NCBI GenBank assembly: GCA_017541305.1
Contig: JAFXZJ010000054.1
Span: forward strand, 44,309-108,308
DNA length: 64,000 nt
From: Clostridia bacterium
GTDB lineage: Bacteria; Bacillota; Clostridia; Christensenellales; CAG-138
Reading direction: 5' to 3'
Shown here: positions 7,880 to 17,113 of the stretch, in pieces
How the letters are laid out: each line of letters starts with the position of its first letter
Numbering within the stretch: the first letter of the stretch is position 1
The notes under the pieces: model-generated
Seen by the model: the letters and a program-made list of their open reading frames with translations, nothing else
Database searches by the model: none
What the model was told of the DNA's origin: nothing
Made by a program: the position numbers and the translations under genes

Positions 7880-8248
7880 ACGAAAAAAGCATTATGTATT
7901 CTATTGGCGGTCATTTTTGTCACATCTGCGTTCCTCATGGCAGGGTGCGGATCCGGCGAAGATGCGATAATCGGATTCTGGAACGGATTCTTCTACGGCG
8001 ATGATTTGACGTGGGGCTTCACTCCCGAAGGTCAGATCACATCAAAGAACCGTCAAACTATGAAGTCAGAATCAAACAACACCTATGGAACATGGAAAAA
8101 AGAAGGCGGAGGCTACGCTATCTCCATAAACAGCTATGGTGTAAACTTTCAAGGAGTCGGGAAGATCTCTTCCAAGGGCAATACTCAATTGCTGACGATC
8201 ACCTTCAGTAAAGGTGATACACTTACACTCTCGCGCTCCATGGGTTGA
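7880..8248 (+). CDS. Small lipoprotein, paralogue of the upstream gene, with ACG in place of the start codon
   Basis: Reading from ACG at 7880 the product (122 residues) has a textbook lipoprotein signal: T-KKALCILLAVIFV-TSAFLMAGC, with Cys23 as the lipid site. GGAGG lies 9 bases upstream of that ACG, exactly where a start codon should be. No in-frame ATG, GTG or TTG exists between the ribosome site and a TTG at 7904, which would remove the basic n-region of the signal. The mature part (DAIIGFW ... GTWKKEGGGYAI ... LTITFSKGDTLTLS) is homologous to the C-terminal domain of the 7,255 protein, without the repeat linker. Either translation begins at ACG at low level or the gene has recently been silenced by an ATG-to-ACG change. 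Confidence 0.7.
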   Translation, partial: TKKALCILLAVIFVTSAFLMAGCGSGEDAIIGFWNGFFYGDDLTWGFTPEGQITSKNRQTMKSESNNTYGTWKKEGGGYAISINSYGVNFQGVGKISSKGNTQLLTITFSKGDTLTLSRSMG

Positions 8249-8281
8249 TCATACTGAGACCATCAAATAACGTTTATTAAT

Positions 8282-8318
8282 AATGCCTCCTTCAGTCGAG
8301 GGAGGCATTGTTATTGTA
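8282..8318. terminator. Bidirectional hairpin between lipoprotein pair and nitrilase
   Basis: AATGCCTCC pairs with GGAGGCATT (9 bp, 10-base loop). The flanks are AT-rich on both strands (GTTATTGT / ATTAATAA), consistent with use from both sides, though without a long T-run. Confidence 0.65.
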
Positions 8319-8358
8319 TATTTGTCGATTTTTTGATTCATCGGTTCAACATAAGAGG

Positions 8359-9129
8359 TTAGGTGTTGCCTATGGGTATCTGCTCCCGCACGGCGCGTAT
8401 ATCCTTCGGATCCGCATCGACGGTCAGTATGCTCTCGCGCTCACCGGCGTTCCCGATCACCCTTCCCCACGGGGAGACGGCGATGGAATTTGCATAGGAA
8501 ACGTATGAGCTTTTTTCGTCCCTTGCGGGGGCGCAGCCGAACGTGAACATCTGCCCGTCGACCGCGCGTGCACGGAAGAGCAGTTCCCAATGCAGGGGCC
8601 CCGTCGTCATATTGAACGCCGCAGGTACGGCAAGATAATCGATGCCGCGCATACTGCTTATGAAATCGGGGAAGCGGATATCGAAGCAGATGCATACGCC
8701 GAACCTTCCCCACGGGGTATCAAACGAGGTCGTCCCCTCCCCCGCCGTCAGCGTCTCGGACTCGAAGAACCGTTGGCCGCCCTTCACGTCTATATCGAAC
8801 ATATGCGCCTTGCGGTGGCGCGCGACGCGGCGGCCCTCGGGATCGTACACGAAGCAGGTGTTATAGATACGCCCTCCGTCGAGCTCCGGCATGCTGCCGC
8901 CTATGAGGTAAGAGCCCGTCTCCTTTGCCATGCGCGAGAGCGCATCGGTCACGGCGCCGCCCTCTGGCTCGGCGTTTTTAACGAACGATCCCGGCGCGTA
9001 CGGGCAGCAGAACATCTCCGGCAGCATCATTACGTCCGCGCCTTGAGCCTTATTGACCATTTCCTGTGCGCGGGCGAGGTTTTCGGCCTTGTCCGCAGTC
9101 ACATTCATCTGTATCAGCGATATTTTCAT
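8359..9129 (-). CDS. Carbon-nitrogen hydrolase (nitrilase superfamily), intact copy
   Basis: A 256-residue amidase-type nitrilase. The catalytic triad is visible: Glu38 (MLPEMF), Lys107 (RHRKAHMFDID) and Cys148 (VCICFDIRFP). Relatives are omega-amidases and other small amide hydrolases acting in the cytoplasm; the substrate is not determined. The ATG at 9127-9129 was chosen over an upstream in-frame start because GAGGAAG lies just before it and MKISLIQMNV is the usual N-terminus of the family. It is last in the glycogen operon and its first 80 bases overlap the 3' end of the preceding gene. A truncated duplicate lies at 5,443. Confidence 0.9.
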   Translation of the reverse strand: MKISLIQMNVTADKAENLARAQEMVNKAQGADVMMLPEMFCCPYAPGSFVKNAEPEGGAVTDALSRMAKETGSYLIGGSMPELDGGRIYNTCFVYDPEGRRVARHRKAHMFDIDVKGGQRFFESETLTAGEGTTSFDTPWGRFGVCICFDIRFPDFISSMRGIDYLAVPAAFNMTTGPLHWELLFRARAVDGQMFTFGCAPARDEKSSYVSYANSIAVSPWGRVIGNAGERESILTVDADPKDIRAVREQIPIGNT

Positions 9130-9883
9130 TTGCTTCCTCGTAGATATAGCTTTTTCCCTCGCGCCGCCTTCGGAGCGCACCCGCCGATATCATCACGGCG
9201 CACATCGCAGAAGCCGTCCTGTAGGGCAGCCCCGCTGCCTTCGACAGCTCCCCGACGGTGAAGGGCAGCAGCCCCCCTTCCCTTTTGAGGGCTTCGGGAA
9301 GGAGCCGCAGATGGTCTTCGGGGCAGGCTATCACCGTTTCCGAGATGAGCCGCGTCGGAAGCAGCTCGAATTTCAGGTCCGCGTTCCCGCCCCTGCGGCG
9401 GCGCTTGCCGGCCTCGCGGATGCGGTATTCCTCCGCGTCGACCAAAGGTATCACGATGACGAGGTTATTTGAACCCACGGCCTCCCTTATATGCACGAGC
9501 TCCGAATATGCGTCCTCGACGCGCCCCTTCTTCGGTGAAAGGCGCGGACGCGAAAGCTCGCCCGTATCTGGGTCCATGTAGATGAGCGTGCGCCTGTGTA
9601 TCACCGGATGCACGAGCGTCACCGGGGTATTCTCAAGATACACGCCGAGCTTGCGCTTCATTGAAAAGAGGTTCCTCGTCTGTATCTCGATGATCCCGTC
9701 TGAATTTTTGATGTCGGCAACGAAGCCGAATGCCTCCCGCTCATGGCAGGACGCGTCCGGCTCGTAATAATATTTCAATGCGGAATGGAGGGCTTTTTCG
9801 CCGAGGAGCCCTATCCCGCCGCCCTCCGGCTTGCGAAGGAGCGCGCGGGCGCAGGCGGCGGCGAATCTGACCTTATCCACCAT
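9050..9883 (-). CDS. Conserved protein with nuclease-like N-terminus and winged-helix C-terminus
   Basis: A 277-residue protein. The N-terminal half has the layout of a PD-(D/E)XK-type fold: a helix with Glu29 (LLGEKALHSALKYYYE), then Asp57 (GFVADI) and E66-I-Q68 (DGIIEIQTR), with Gln in place of the usual Lys. Residues ~205-247 read as a winged helix (LPFTVGELSKAAGLPYRTAS ... GALRRRREGKSYIY). I recognise this as a conserved clostridial family of unknown function, but I cannot name an activity; nuclease action is inferred from residue spacing only. The last ~26 residues are encoded in DNA shared with the nitrilase start and look unconserved. It lies 1 base from glgA, so it belongs to the glycogen transcript. 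Confidence 0.7.
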   Translation of the reverse strand: MVDKVRFAAACARALLRKPEGGGIGLLGEKALHSALKYYYEPDASCHEREAFGFVADIKNSDGIIEIQTRNLFSMKRKLGVYLENTPVTLVHPVIHRRTLIYMDPDTGELSRPRLSPKKGRVEDAYSELVHIREAVGSNNLVIVIPLVDAEEYRIREAGKRRRRGGNADLKFELLPTRLISETVIACPEDHLRLLPEALKREGGLLPFTVGELSKAAGLPYRTASAMCAVMISAGALRRRREGKSYIYEEANENIADTDECDCGQGRKPRPRTGNGQ

Positions 9884-9884
9884 A

Positions 9885-11321
9885 TCACGCCCAGCGGCCT
9901 ATGACGCCCCTGTAAAGATCCAGGTACTTTCCGGCGCTTACACGCCAATCGAAATCGCACTCCATCGCGCGGACGACCATATCGTGCCAGCGCTCCTTGT
10001 CGCGGAAGAGCTCCAGCGCAAGCTCGGTGACGAAATCGAACGAATTGAAGCTGTAACCGCAGAACGAGAAGCCGTTGCCGCTGTTCTCGAACTTGTTATA
10101 GGGCTTGACGGTGTCGGCAAGGCCGCCCGTTTCGCGCACGACGGGTATGCAGCCATAGCGCAGGGCGAGCATCTGCGAAAGTCCGCAGGGCTCGAACCTG
10201 GAGGGCATGAGGAATATATCCGCGCCGGCATAGATGCGCCTTGAGAGCGCATCGTTCATCTCGCAGCGGAACGCGAAGGAGGGATTTTCCCACGAGAGCC
10301 TGCCGAAAAGCTCCTCATAGTGCCTGTCGCCCATGCCGAGAACGACGGCCTGAGCGCCCTCGTTCATGATCTTGGGAAGCAGCCAGGATATGAGGTCGAC
10401 GCCCTTCTGGTCGGTCAGCCTTGAAATGACGGCCACGAGGGGACGGGAGGTATCCTCGGCAAGCCCCAGCTCGCGCAGGAGCGCCTTTTTGCACTTTTCC
10501 TTGCCCTCGAGCGAATCCTTATCGTAATTGACGGCGATCTCGCGGTCGGTCATGGGATCGTAGAGCGTGGTGGAGATGCCGTTGAGTATGCCGCACAGAT
10601 CGCCCGCGCGGTCACGCAGCACGCAGTCGAGCGTTTCGCCGTATTCCGGCGTGAGTATCTCATGCGCATAGGTGGGGCTGACGGTGGTTATGCGGTCGCA
10701 GTACATAAGGCCGGCCTTCATTGCGGAAGCGCCGCCGGAATACTCTATGCGGTCGAGCGCGTCCTGACCGAGCGCGAGCAGATCGTCAACGAACATGCGG
10801 CTGCCGATGCCCTGGAACCTGAGGTTGTGTATGGTGAACACCGTCTTGATGCCGGAATAATCGGGCCTTATGCCATACTGCCTGACGAGCAGGGGGATCC
10901 AGCCCGTCTGCCAGTCGTTGCAGTGGATCACGTCGGGCATGAAGCCAAGGCGGGGCAGGCTTTCCATGACCGCCTTACAGAAGAAGCAGAAGCGCTCGGT
11001 CTCGAAATCGCCCTCGCCATAGACGTAATCACCGCCGAAATAGAATTCGTTGTCGACGAACCAATAGGTCACGCCGTCGAGCACGTATTCGTCAATGCCC
11101 AGGTATTGGCTGCGCCAGCCCAGGTGGATCCACGTGTCGAACACGTGACGCATATTATAGCGGAATTTTTCGGGGATGCGCCTGTATTTGGGAAGTATCA
11201 CGCGGATCTCGTTCTCCTTTGCGAGCTCCGCCATAGCCTTGGGGAGAGTTCCCGCAACGTCGGCCAGGCCGCCCGTTTTGATGAACGGCATGCATTCGGA
11301 TGAAGCAAAGAGTATCCTCAT
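9885..11321 (-). CDS. glgA: Glycogen synthase
   Basis: A 478-residue ADP-glucose-dependent starch/glycogen synthase (GT5). The N-terminus carries the ADP-glucose-binding K-T-G-G-L-A-D-V motif (FIKTGGLADVAGTLP), and the C-terminal Rossmann domain has MPSRFEPCGLSQMLALRYG and RETGGLADTV, the family's second nucleotide-binding signature. Length is typical (~480). It extends alpha-1,4-glucan chains in the cytoplasm. The start overlaps the end of glgD by 4 bases, so the synthase is coupled to its substrate supply. Fourth gene of the glgB-C-D-A operon. Confidence 0.96.
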   Translation of the reverse strand: MRILFASSECMPFIKTGGLADVAGTLPKAMAELAKENEIRVILPKYRRIPEKFRYNMRHVFDTWIHLGWRSQYLGIDEYVLDGVTYWFVDNEFYFGGDYVYGEGDFETERFCFFCKAVMESLPRLGFMPDVIHCNDWQTGWIPLLVRQYGIRPDYSGIKTVFTIHNLRFQGIGSRMFVDDLLALGQDALDRIEYSGGASAMKAGLMYCDRITTVSPTYAHEILTPEYGETLDCVLRDRAGDLCGILNGISTTLYDPMTDREIAVNYDKDSLEGKEKCKKALLRELGLAEDTSRPLVAVISRLTDQKGVDLISWLLPKIMNEGAQAVVLGMGDRHYEELFGRLSWENPSFAFRCEMNDALSRRIYAGADIFLMPSRFEPCGLSQMLALRYGCIPVVRETGGLADTVKPYNKFENSGNGFSFCGYSFNSFDFVTELALELFRDKERWHDMVVRAMECDFDWRVSAGKYLDLYRGVIGRWA

Positions 11322-12439
11322 ACTACTGTCCCTTTCCTGAGAATGACGGGATATGAGCCGTGGCCGGAAAGCGTTCTGCCTTCGAGCACGTTGACGCCCT
11401 TATCGAGTATCACGCAGTCGAGCACGGAATCGGGCCCGATGTAAGCGCCCTGCATGATTATGCTGTTCCTGATGACCGCGCCGGGCGCCACGTGCACGCC
11501 GCGGAAGAGCACGCTGTTTTCAACGCTGCCCTCGATCACGCAGCCGTCCGCCACCACGGAATTCTTCGCATAGCCTTCGCCGACGTAGCTTGCGGGGAAT
11601 TCGTCCTTTATCTTGGTGTAGATGGGATGCTCGTGGCTGAAGAGCTCCTTGGAAACGGCCTTGTCGAGCAGGGCCATATTGTACTTGTAATAATCGTTGA
11701 CCGAATTGAGCCTTGCGACGAAGCCGGTGTATTCCCAGCCCCTTATATTCAGCCTGTCGACGTTGCTGACGAGCACGTCGTTGGTGAAATCATAGAGCGC
11801 GTGTGCATAAGCGTCCTCAACGAGGTATTCGAGGGTGGTCTTTTCCATCACGAACGCGTCGCAGCTGCAGAATTCGGTATCGGTGATCGCGGGATTGAGC
11901 GCAAGATCCGTCACCCTGCCGTCCTTATCGAACTTGATGCGCAGATCGTCGAACTGCTCCTTGCGGTCATACACGGGAGTCCTGTTATACATTATAGTGA
12001 TATCGGCGCCGGACTTGATGTGCTCGCTGATCATCTCGTTATAGGTGGTGTTGTAGATGGTGTGGCTGCCCATGAGCACCACGTATTTCTGGCTGGAGCG
12101 CCTTATGTAGCCCATGCAGGAGCGGATCGCGTCGACCGTGCCGCGGTAAACGCCGGTGTTGTCATGCGTGACGAAGGGCGGCAGTATGAACAGACCGTCG
12201 CGCTTTCTGTGCAGATCCCACTCCTTGCCGCTCTCGAGATGGTCCATGAGGGAATGGTAATTCTTCTGCGCGATTATGCCGACGTTATAGATGCCGGTAT
12301 TCACAAGGTCGGAGAGCATGAAGTCGATCGTGCGGTATCTTCCCCCGAAGGGCACCGCGGCGACGGACCTTGAAAAAGTCAGCTCACGAAGCTGCATGCT
12401 TGCGTCGCCGGTGTAAATGAGTCCGAATGCGTTTTCCAT
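11318..12439 (-). CDS. glgD: GlgD, regulatory subunit of ADP-glucose pyrophosphorylase
   Basis: A 373-residue GlgC paralogue. The nucleotidyltransferase loop that in GlgC reads GGQGSRL is replaced by GDASMQL, and the following segment is FSRSVAAVPFGGRYRTIDF. The catalytic signature is therefore lost, as is usual for GlgD. In Bacillota GlgD partners GlgC and tunes its activity. The C-terminal ~90 residues show the left-handed beta-helix hexapeptide pattern (VVADGCVIEGSVENSVLF). It lies 15 bases behind glgC. Confidence 0.93.
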   Translation of the reverse strand: MENAFGLIYTGDASMQLRELTFSRSVAAVPFGGRYRTIDFMLSDLVNTGIYNVGIIAQKNYHSLMDHLESGKEWDLHRKRDGLFILPPFVTHDNTGVYRGTVDAIRSCMGYIRRSSQKYVVLMGSHTIYNTTYNEMISEHIKSGADITIMYNRTPVYDRKEQFDDLRIKFDKDGRVTDLALNPAITDTEFCSCDAFVMEKTTLEYLVEDAYAHALYDFTNDVLVSNVDRLNIRGWEYTGFVARLNSVNDYYKYNMALLDKAVSKELFSHEHPIYTKIKDEFPASYVGEGYAKNSVVADGCVIEGSVENSVLFRGVHVAPGAVIRNSIIMQGAYIGPDSVLDCVILDKGVNVLEGRTLSGHGSYPVILRKGTVV

Positions 12440-12454
12440 AATGCTTCTCCTTCC

Positions 12455-13657
12455 TTACTTCACTATCATGCCGACGGGAATGCGCCTGCCCTCGGGCACG
12501 GTAACGGTGTTGGCCACAAGGGTGATATCCCCGGTGAGCTTTGTGTCATAATCGCCGTCGGATTCCAGCCTTTCAGCGCCTATGTGCGCGCCGTTCTCAA
12601 CGCACGCGCCTTCGCCGATTATGGCCTTTTCGACCGTGACGTTTTCGCCTATCACCGCGTTGGGCATGACGATCGAATCGCGTATCACCGAATTGGCGCC
12701 AACGTGCACTCCCGTGAAGAGCACGCTCTTTTCCACGTTGCCATAGACCACGCAGCCCTCGGAAACCAGGCTGTTCCTGACCTCTGCCTCGCTGCCGATA
12801 TAGTGAGGAGGCATTGCGGGGCTCTTGGAATAGATGCGCCAATCCTTGTCGGAAAGCTTGAATTCGGGCTTGGCGCCCAGCAGATCCATATTGGCCTCCC
12901 AGAGCGAGCCGATCGTTCCAACGTCCTTCCAATAGCCGGTGAAGCCATAGGCATAAAGGTTGGCGCCGGCATTGAGCAGATTGGGGATTATGTTCTTGCC
13001 GAAGTCATGGCTGCTTGCCTTGTCCTGTTCGTCGTTTACGAGATAGGGCCTTAATATCTTCCAATTGAATATGTAGATGCCCATCGAGGCCTTGTTGCTC
13101 TTGGGATGCTTGGGCTTTTCTTCGAATTCAACTATGCGGCCGCCCTCGTCGGTGTTCATAATGCCGAACCTGGAGGCTTCCTCCATGGGCACGGTGAGCA
13201 CGGCGATGGTGGCGTCGGCATGCATGGCCTGATGATACTGCAGCATCCTGGCGTAATCCATCTTATAGATATGGTCGCCGGAAAGAATGAGCACGTATTC
13301 GGGATCGTACTGATCTATGAAGGCGATGTTCTGATAGACGGCGTTTGCTGTGCCGCTGTACCATTTGCCGTCGGAGCCCGAAACATAGGGAGGAAGCACG
13401 AATACGCCGCCGTTCATGCGGTCGAGATCCCACGGCTGCCCGGAGCCGAGATATGCGTTCAGCGCAAGAGGCTCATACTGCGTGAGCACGCCGACGGTGT
13501 CTATATCGGAATTGACGCAGTTGGAAAGCGGGAAATCTATTATCCTGTACTTTCCCCCGAAGGGAACTGCGGGCTTAGCCATGCTCTTGGTCAGAACGCC
13601 GAGGCGCGAGCCCTGCCCGCCTGCCAGCAGCATAGCGATCATTTTTTTCTTTGGCAT
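12455..13657 (-). CDS. glgC: Glucose-1-phosphate adenylyltransferase (catalytic subunit)
   Basis: A 400-residue ADP-glucose pyrophosphorylase: ATP + glucose-1-phosphate to ADP-glucose + PPi, the committed step of glycogen synthesis. The catalytic loop [20 protein letters not shown] is intact. Also present are [26 protein letters not shown], the sugar-phosphate loop VEFEEKPK and a C-terminal beta-helix domain. The start has an AAGGAGG site (9 bases). It lies 23 bases behind glgB. Confidence 0.96.
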   Translation of the reverse strand: MPKKKMIAMLLAGGQGSRLGVLTKSMAKPAVPFGGKYRIIDFPLSNCVNSDIDTVGVLTQYEPLALNAYLGSGQPWDLDRMNGGVFVLPPYVSGSDGKWYSGTANAVYQNIAFIDQYDPEYVLILSGDHIYKMDYARMLQYHQAMHADATIAVLTVPMEEASRFGIMNTDEGGRIVEFEEKPKHPKSNKASMGIYIFNWKILRPYLVNDEQDKASSHDFGKNIIPNLLNAGANLYAYGFTGYWKDVGTIGSLWEANMDLLGAKPEFKLSDKDWRIYSKSPAMPPHYIGSEAEVRNSLVSEGCVVYGNVEKSVLFTGVHVGANSVIRDSIVMPNAVIGENVTVEKAIIGEGACVENGAHIGAERLESDGDYDTKLTGDITLVANTVTVPEGRRIPVGMIVK

Positions 13658-13680
13658 AATGATACCTCCTTGGTGTTTGT

Positions 13681-15525
13681 TCAGATCCTGTAATAAGCCG
13701 CTTCATAACCGTAAAGCGGTACATAAAGTACGTTGTTTTCGATGCGCGCCTTGACGTCCATGCGCGGATGGGTGGAGAACACGCACGGCAGCGCCTTCTT
13801 CCTGCCGACCTCGTCCTTTATGGGATCGAGGCTTATCGGGTATTCCCCATGCTCGCCCGCGGTGAAATTAAGCACGCAGATGATCCCCCTGCCCGTTTCG
13901 GGATCGCGCCGCCTGAACGCGATCACGCTGTGCTCGGCGTCCTCAAGGGAAAGCCAGCGATAGCCCTCCCACGCGGCGTCGTCCTTCCAGAGCGCGGGCT
14001 CGTTCCTGTAAAACCAGTTTATCTCCTTGGAGAAATTCTGCATCGCGCGGTGATTTTCGTAATCCAGCAGGAACCATTCGAGCGAGCGCTTGAAATTCCA
14101 TTCCACGAACTGACCGAATTCGCTACCCATGAATTCCAGCTTTTTGCCCGGGAAGGCCATGCGATAGGCCAGAAGCAGCCTGAGCTGCGCGAACTTTGCC
14201 TCCGTATTGCCCTGCATGCGGCCTATGAGCGATTTCTTGCCGTGCACTACTTCGTCATGCGAGAACGAGAGCATGTAATGCTCGGAAAAGGCATAGGTCA
14301 TCTGGAACGTGAGCTTGTCCTGATGATATTTCCTGTAAACGCTGTCGAGCTCGAAATACGCGAGCGTGTCGTTCATGAAGCCCATGTTCCACTTGTAATC
14401 GAAATCCAGGCCCTTATCGGACGTCACATAAGGATAAGCGCTGGATTCCTCGGCTATCATGGCGGCGGGCGTGCGCTCGTGCACGGCATGGTTCAGCTCG
14501 CGGATGAAGCTTACCGCGGCGTGATTCACGTTGCTGCCGTCGGGATTGGGCCGCCATTCCGCCTTGCAGAAATCGAGATACAGAAGACAGCTGACCGCAT
14601 CGACCCTGAGGCCGTCCACGCCGTACTGCTCTATCAGATAGAGCGCGTTGGACGTGAGGTAGCTCCTGACGAAGGGCTTTTCGAAATCGTAGAGCAGCGT
14701 GCCCCAAAGCGGCATCTCCGCCCTGAGCGGATCTTCGGATTCATACAGCGCGGAGCCGTCGAAGCGCCGCAGGCCGCATTCGTCCTTGACGAAATGCGCG
14801 GGAACCCAATCGAGTATCACGGCAATGCCCGCCTCGTGCGCACGGCGCACGAAAAGCCGCAGCTCGTCGGGAGTGCCGTATCTTGCGGTGATCGCATACA
14901 TGCCGCTGGTTTGATACCCCCAGCAATCGTCGAGCAGATGCTCGCACACGGGCATGAGCTCGATGGCGTTATAGCCCATATCGCGGCAGTAATCGACGAG
15001 CCTTGTGGAAGCGCCGACAAACGAAAGCCCCTTTTCCCACGAGCCGAGATGGACCTCGTAGATGGAAATGGGCTTATCGTGCGCAAGCCTGCGCTCGTGA
15101 TTTTCGATTTTATCAAGGGGCATATCCCACACGACGGAAGCGTTAGCGGGGCGCATTTCGTTCCTTAGGGAGAAGGGATCGCTCTTCAGCGTGATCCTGC
15201 CGTCGCATCCTCTGACGGCATACTTATAGCGTTGGCCCTGACAGGCGTCAACCTCCAGCCCCCACACGCCGAATTCGGGCAGGAGGCGCATCTCTTCGCC
15301 GCGCCAATCATTGAAATCGCCTGTGAGATAAACCGCCTGCGCATGGGGCGCGAAAACGAGGAAGCGCCATTTGCCGCTTTGAAGCTTTCTTGCGCCAAGC
15401 ACACGGTAAGCGTCCCGGGCGCGGCCTTCTATGAAGGCATACAGCTCGAGCCTGTCAAGATCGGAAAGATAAACGCCCTTTCCGGCGGTGTTCGTTTCGG
15501 GTGCAACCCTATCGAGATCGGTCAA
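13681..15525 (-). CDS. glgB: 1,4-alpha-glucan branching enzyme
   Basis: A 614-residue GH13 branching enzyme. The N-terminal CBM48-like domain ([18 protein letters not shown]) is followed by a catalytic barrel with the nucleophile in [11 protein letters not shown], the acid Glu in [10 protein letters not shown] and the third carboxylate in [14 protein letters not shown]. It cuts alpha-1,4 chains and rejoins them by alpha-1,6 links. The start is TTG at 15523-15525: CGGAGG lies 9 bases upstream, and a longer in-frame extension would run back through the promoter. First gene of the glycogen operon. Confidence 0.95.
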   Translation of the reverse strand: MTDLDRVAPETNTAGKGVYLSDLDRLELYAFIEGRARDAYRVLGARKLQSGKWRFLVFAPHAQAVYLTGDFNDWRGEEMRLLPEFGVWGLEVDACQGQRYKYAVRGCDGRITLKSDPFSLRNEMRPANASVVWDMPLDKIENHERRLAHDKPISIYEVHLGSWEKGLSFVGASTRLVDYCRDMGYNAIELMPVCEHLLDDCWGYQTSGMYAITARYGTPDELRLFVRRAHEAGIAVILDWVPAHFVKDECGLRRFDGSALYESEDPLRAEMPLWGTLLYDFEKPFVRSYLTSNALYLIEQYGVDGLRVDAVSCLLYLDFCKAEWRPNPDGSNVNHAAVSFIRELNHAVHERTPAAMIAEESSAYPYVTSDKGLDFDYKWNMGFMNDTLAYFELDSVYRKYHQDKLTFQMTYAFSEHYMLSFSHDEVVHGKKSLIGRMQGNTEAKFAQLRLLLAYRMAFPGKKLEFMGSEFGQFVEWNFKRSLEWFLLDYENHRAMQNFSKEINWFYRNEPALWKDDAAWEGYRWLSLEDAEHSVIAFRRRDPETGRGIICVLNFTAGEHGEYPISLDPIKDEVGRKKALPCVFSTHPRMDVKARIENNVLYVPLYGYEAAYYRI

Positions 15526-15555
15526 TTTCCTTATCCTCCGATAGTGCTTTTTCCT

Positions 15556-15584
15556 ATTATAACACAGCCGATATATTTTGTCAT
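15556..15584 (-). promoter_or_regulatory. Promoter of the glycogen operon
   Basis: On the minus strand ATGACA, 17-base spacer, TATAAT; about 20 bases separate it from the glgB ribosome site. Confidence 0.75.
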
Positions 15585-15686
15585 TGCTTTTTTTGACGAA
15601 AATTCGCATTGGGCCATCTTTTTTGGCGCGGCGCGGGCACTTTGCCCCGGCCGGAACGGCAGGCGCAACTTTTTTGCAATTATATA

Positions 15687-15715
15687 TTGACAACCGTTTC
15701 GATATGAGGTAAAAT
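15687..15715 (+). promoter_or_regulatory. Promoter of the first DUF4190 gene
   Basis: TTGACA, 17-base spacer, TAAAAT. It is nearly the same in hexamers and spacing as the promoter at 17,055. Confidence 0.8.
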
Positions 15716-15747
15716 GTGTTTACCATTTTTATAAGGAGGTTCCCCTA

Positions 15748-16149
15748 ATGGAACAGAACGCTAATCCCCAGGGCTCTTCCAAGGGCCTGTCCATCGCGGC
15801 TCTCGTCTGCGGTGTCCTCGGCATTGTAACCTATTTCATCTCCATCGGCTCCGTCAGCGGCATTCAGGAAAACGGTGAAGGTGTTGTCGGCACCATCATC
15901 CTTGCCGTTCTCGGCCTTATCCTGGGCCTCGTCGGCATCATCCTCGGCGCCATCGGCATGAAGAAGGCCAAGGCTCTCAACGAGTCCCGCGGTCTTGCCA
16001 TCGCCGGCCTCATCTGCGGCATCGTCGGCACCGTTTTTGCCTTCATCGGCATCCTCTGCGTTGGCGCGGCTGCCTGTGTCGTCTGCACCGCTGCCAGCCA
16101 GTACGGCGGACTTGAGGGTCTCCAGCAGAGCCTCGAGGGTCTCCACTGA
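15748..16149 (+). CDS. DUF4190-type small membrane protein (copy 1)
   Basis: A 133-residue protein with a polar N-terminus (MEQNANPQGSSKGLSIAAL) and three hydrophobic helices at about 17-37, 45-68 and 80-110. The Gly/Ile-rich pattern LGLILGLVGIILGAIGMKKA is characteristic of DUF4190 proteins. Function unknown; the family is common in Gram-positive bacteria. Leader, AAGGAGGTTCCC ribosome site and first six codons are nearly identical to the gene at 17,114, so the two are duplicates with conserved expression signals. Strongly biased codons (GCC, GGC, ATC) suggest abundant expression. Confidence 0.8.
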   Translation: MEQNANPQGSSKGLSIAALVCGVLGIVTYFISIGSVSGIQENGEGVVGTIILAVLGLILGLVGIILGAIGMKKAKALNESRGLAIAGLICGIVGTVFAFIGILCVGAAACVVCTAASQYGGLEGLQQSLEGLH

Positions 16150-16162
16150 TTTGAATCGACCG

Positions 16163-16200
16163 AAGCAGGCATGGGCATGCCCCATGTCTGCTTTACTCTT
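16163..16200 (+). terminator. Terminator between DUF4190 copy 1 and lgt
   Basis: AAGCAGGCATGGG pairs with CCCATGTCTGCTT (13 bp, one G-U) and runs into TTACTCTTTAT. It ends only ~18 bases before the lgt start. Confidence 0.75.
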
Positions 16201-16217
16201 TATCGCTCCAACGCCAT

Positions 16218-17039
16218 ATGATACCTAATATTGAAATCGCCGGCAGGGTGATCGCTCCCTGGTATATGCTGGCCGCGCTTGCAGGCATTTTGACCGCGCT
16301 GTTTTTCTCGTACTTCCTTGCAAAAAAGCACGGGTATGACGAGGTGACCGTGTTCATCACGCTGCTGGTTGGCGCGGGAACGAGCCTGATCGGCTCGCAC
16401 CTGCTTTACGGCATAGTCAATTACCGCCTTATAATCACGGCGCTGAACAATCTTGACAAGATCACCTCGTTCGAAGTCTTTCTGCAGTGGATGCAGGAAA
16501 TATTCGGCGGGGCGGTCTATTACGGCGGCCTTATCACCGGCATGATAGGCGGCTGGCTCTATCTGCGCCATGCGGAAAAGGGCGACCGCGCGCCTTACGT
16601 GGATATGTGCGCCATTGCGCTGCCGCTCTTTCACGGCTTTGGCAGGATAGGGTGCTTTCTTGCGGGCTGCTGCTATGGCGTGGAATCCTCGTGCGGGATC
16701 ACCTATCACCACTCCATAATCGAATCCGCCAACGGCGTTTCGCGCTTTCCCGTGCAGCTTGTTGAATCGGCGCTGAATTTCCTGCTCTTTTTACTGCTGT
16801 GGATGCTCTTCCGCAAGGGCAGGGCAAGGGGCAGGCTCCTTTGGCTCTATCTGCTCATTTACCCCATTTACCGCTTTATACTCGAGTTTTTCCGCGGGGA
16901 CACCTATCGCGGCTTCATCGGGTTCCTTTCGACCAGCCAGATCGTTTCCGTGATACTCGCGGTGATCTCGGCGGCAGTGCTGATCGTTAAGCATAATAAG
17001 GAAAACTCCCGCGCTTCCGCCGCGATTTCGGAGGGATGA
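16218..17039 (+). CDS. lgt: Prolipoprotein diacylglyceryl transferase
   Basis: A 273-residue polytopic membrane enzyme that transfers diacylglycerol from phosphatidylglycerol to the lipobox cysteine. The Lgt signature HGFGRIGCFLAGCCYG (His139, Arg143) is present, with GGAVYYGGLI, RFPVQLVES and the C-terminal FRGDTYRG. About seven transmembrane segments. No clear Shine-Dalgarno sequence precedes the ATG. The gene directly follows a terminator, so how it is transcribed and initiated is unclear. It would serve the many lipoproteins in this window. Confidence 0.93.
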   Translation: MIPNIEIAGRVIAPWYMLAALAGILTALFFSYFLAKKHGYDEVTVFITLLVGAGTSLIGSHLLYGIVNYRLIITALNNLDKITSFEVFLQWMQEIFGGAVYYGGLITGMIGGWLYLRHAEKGDRAPYVDMCAIALPLFHGFGRIGCFLAGCCYGVESSCGITYHHSIIESANGVSRFPVQLVESALNFLLFLLLWMLFRKGRARGRLLWLYLLIYPIYRFILEFFRGDTYRGFIGFLSTSQIVSVILAVISAAVLIVKHNKENSRASAAISEG

Positions 17040-17054
17040 TTTTCCCGTATTATG

Positions 17055-17083
17055 TTGACAATATGGTTTTATTGCTGTAAAAT
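17055..17083 (+). promoter_or_regulatory. Promoter of the second DUF4190 gene
   Basis: TTGACA, 17-base spacer, TAAAAT. Confidence 0.8.
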
Positions 17084-17113
17084 ATACCCATCACATTAAA
17101 GGAGGTTCCCATA

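Noticed and set aside
11360-12373. 337-codon plus-strand frame opposite glgD
   Set aside because: Antisense to glgD; biased-codon artefact.
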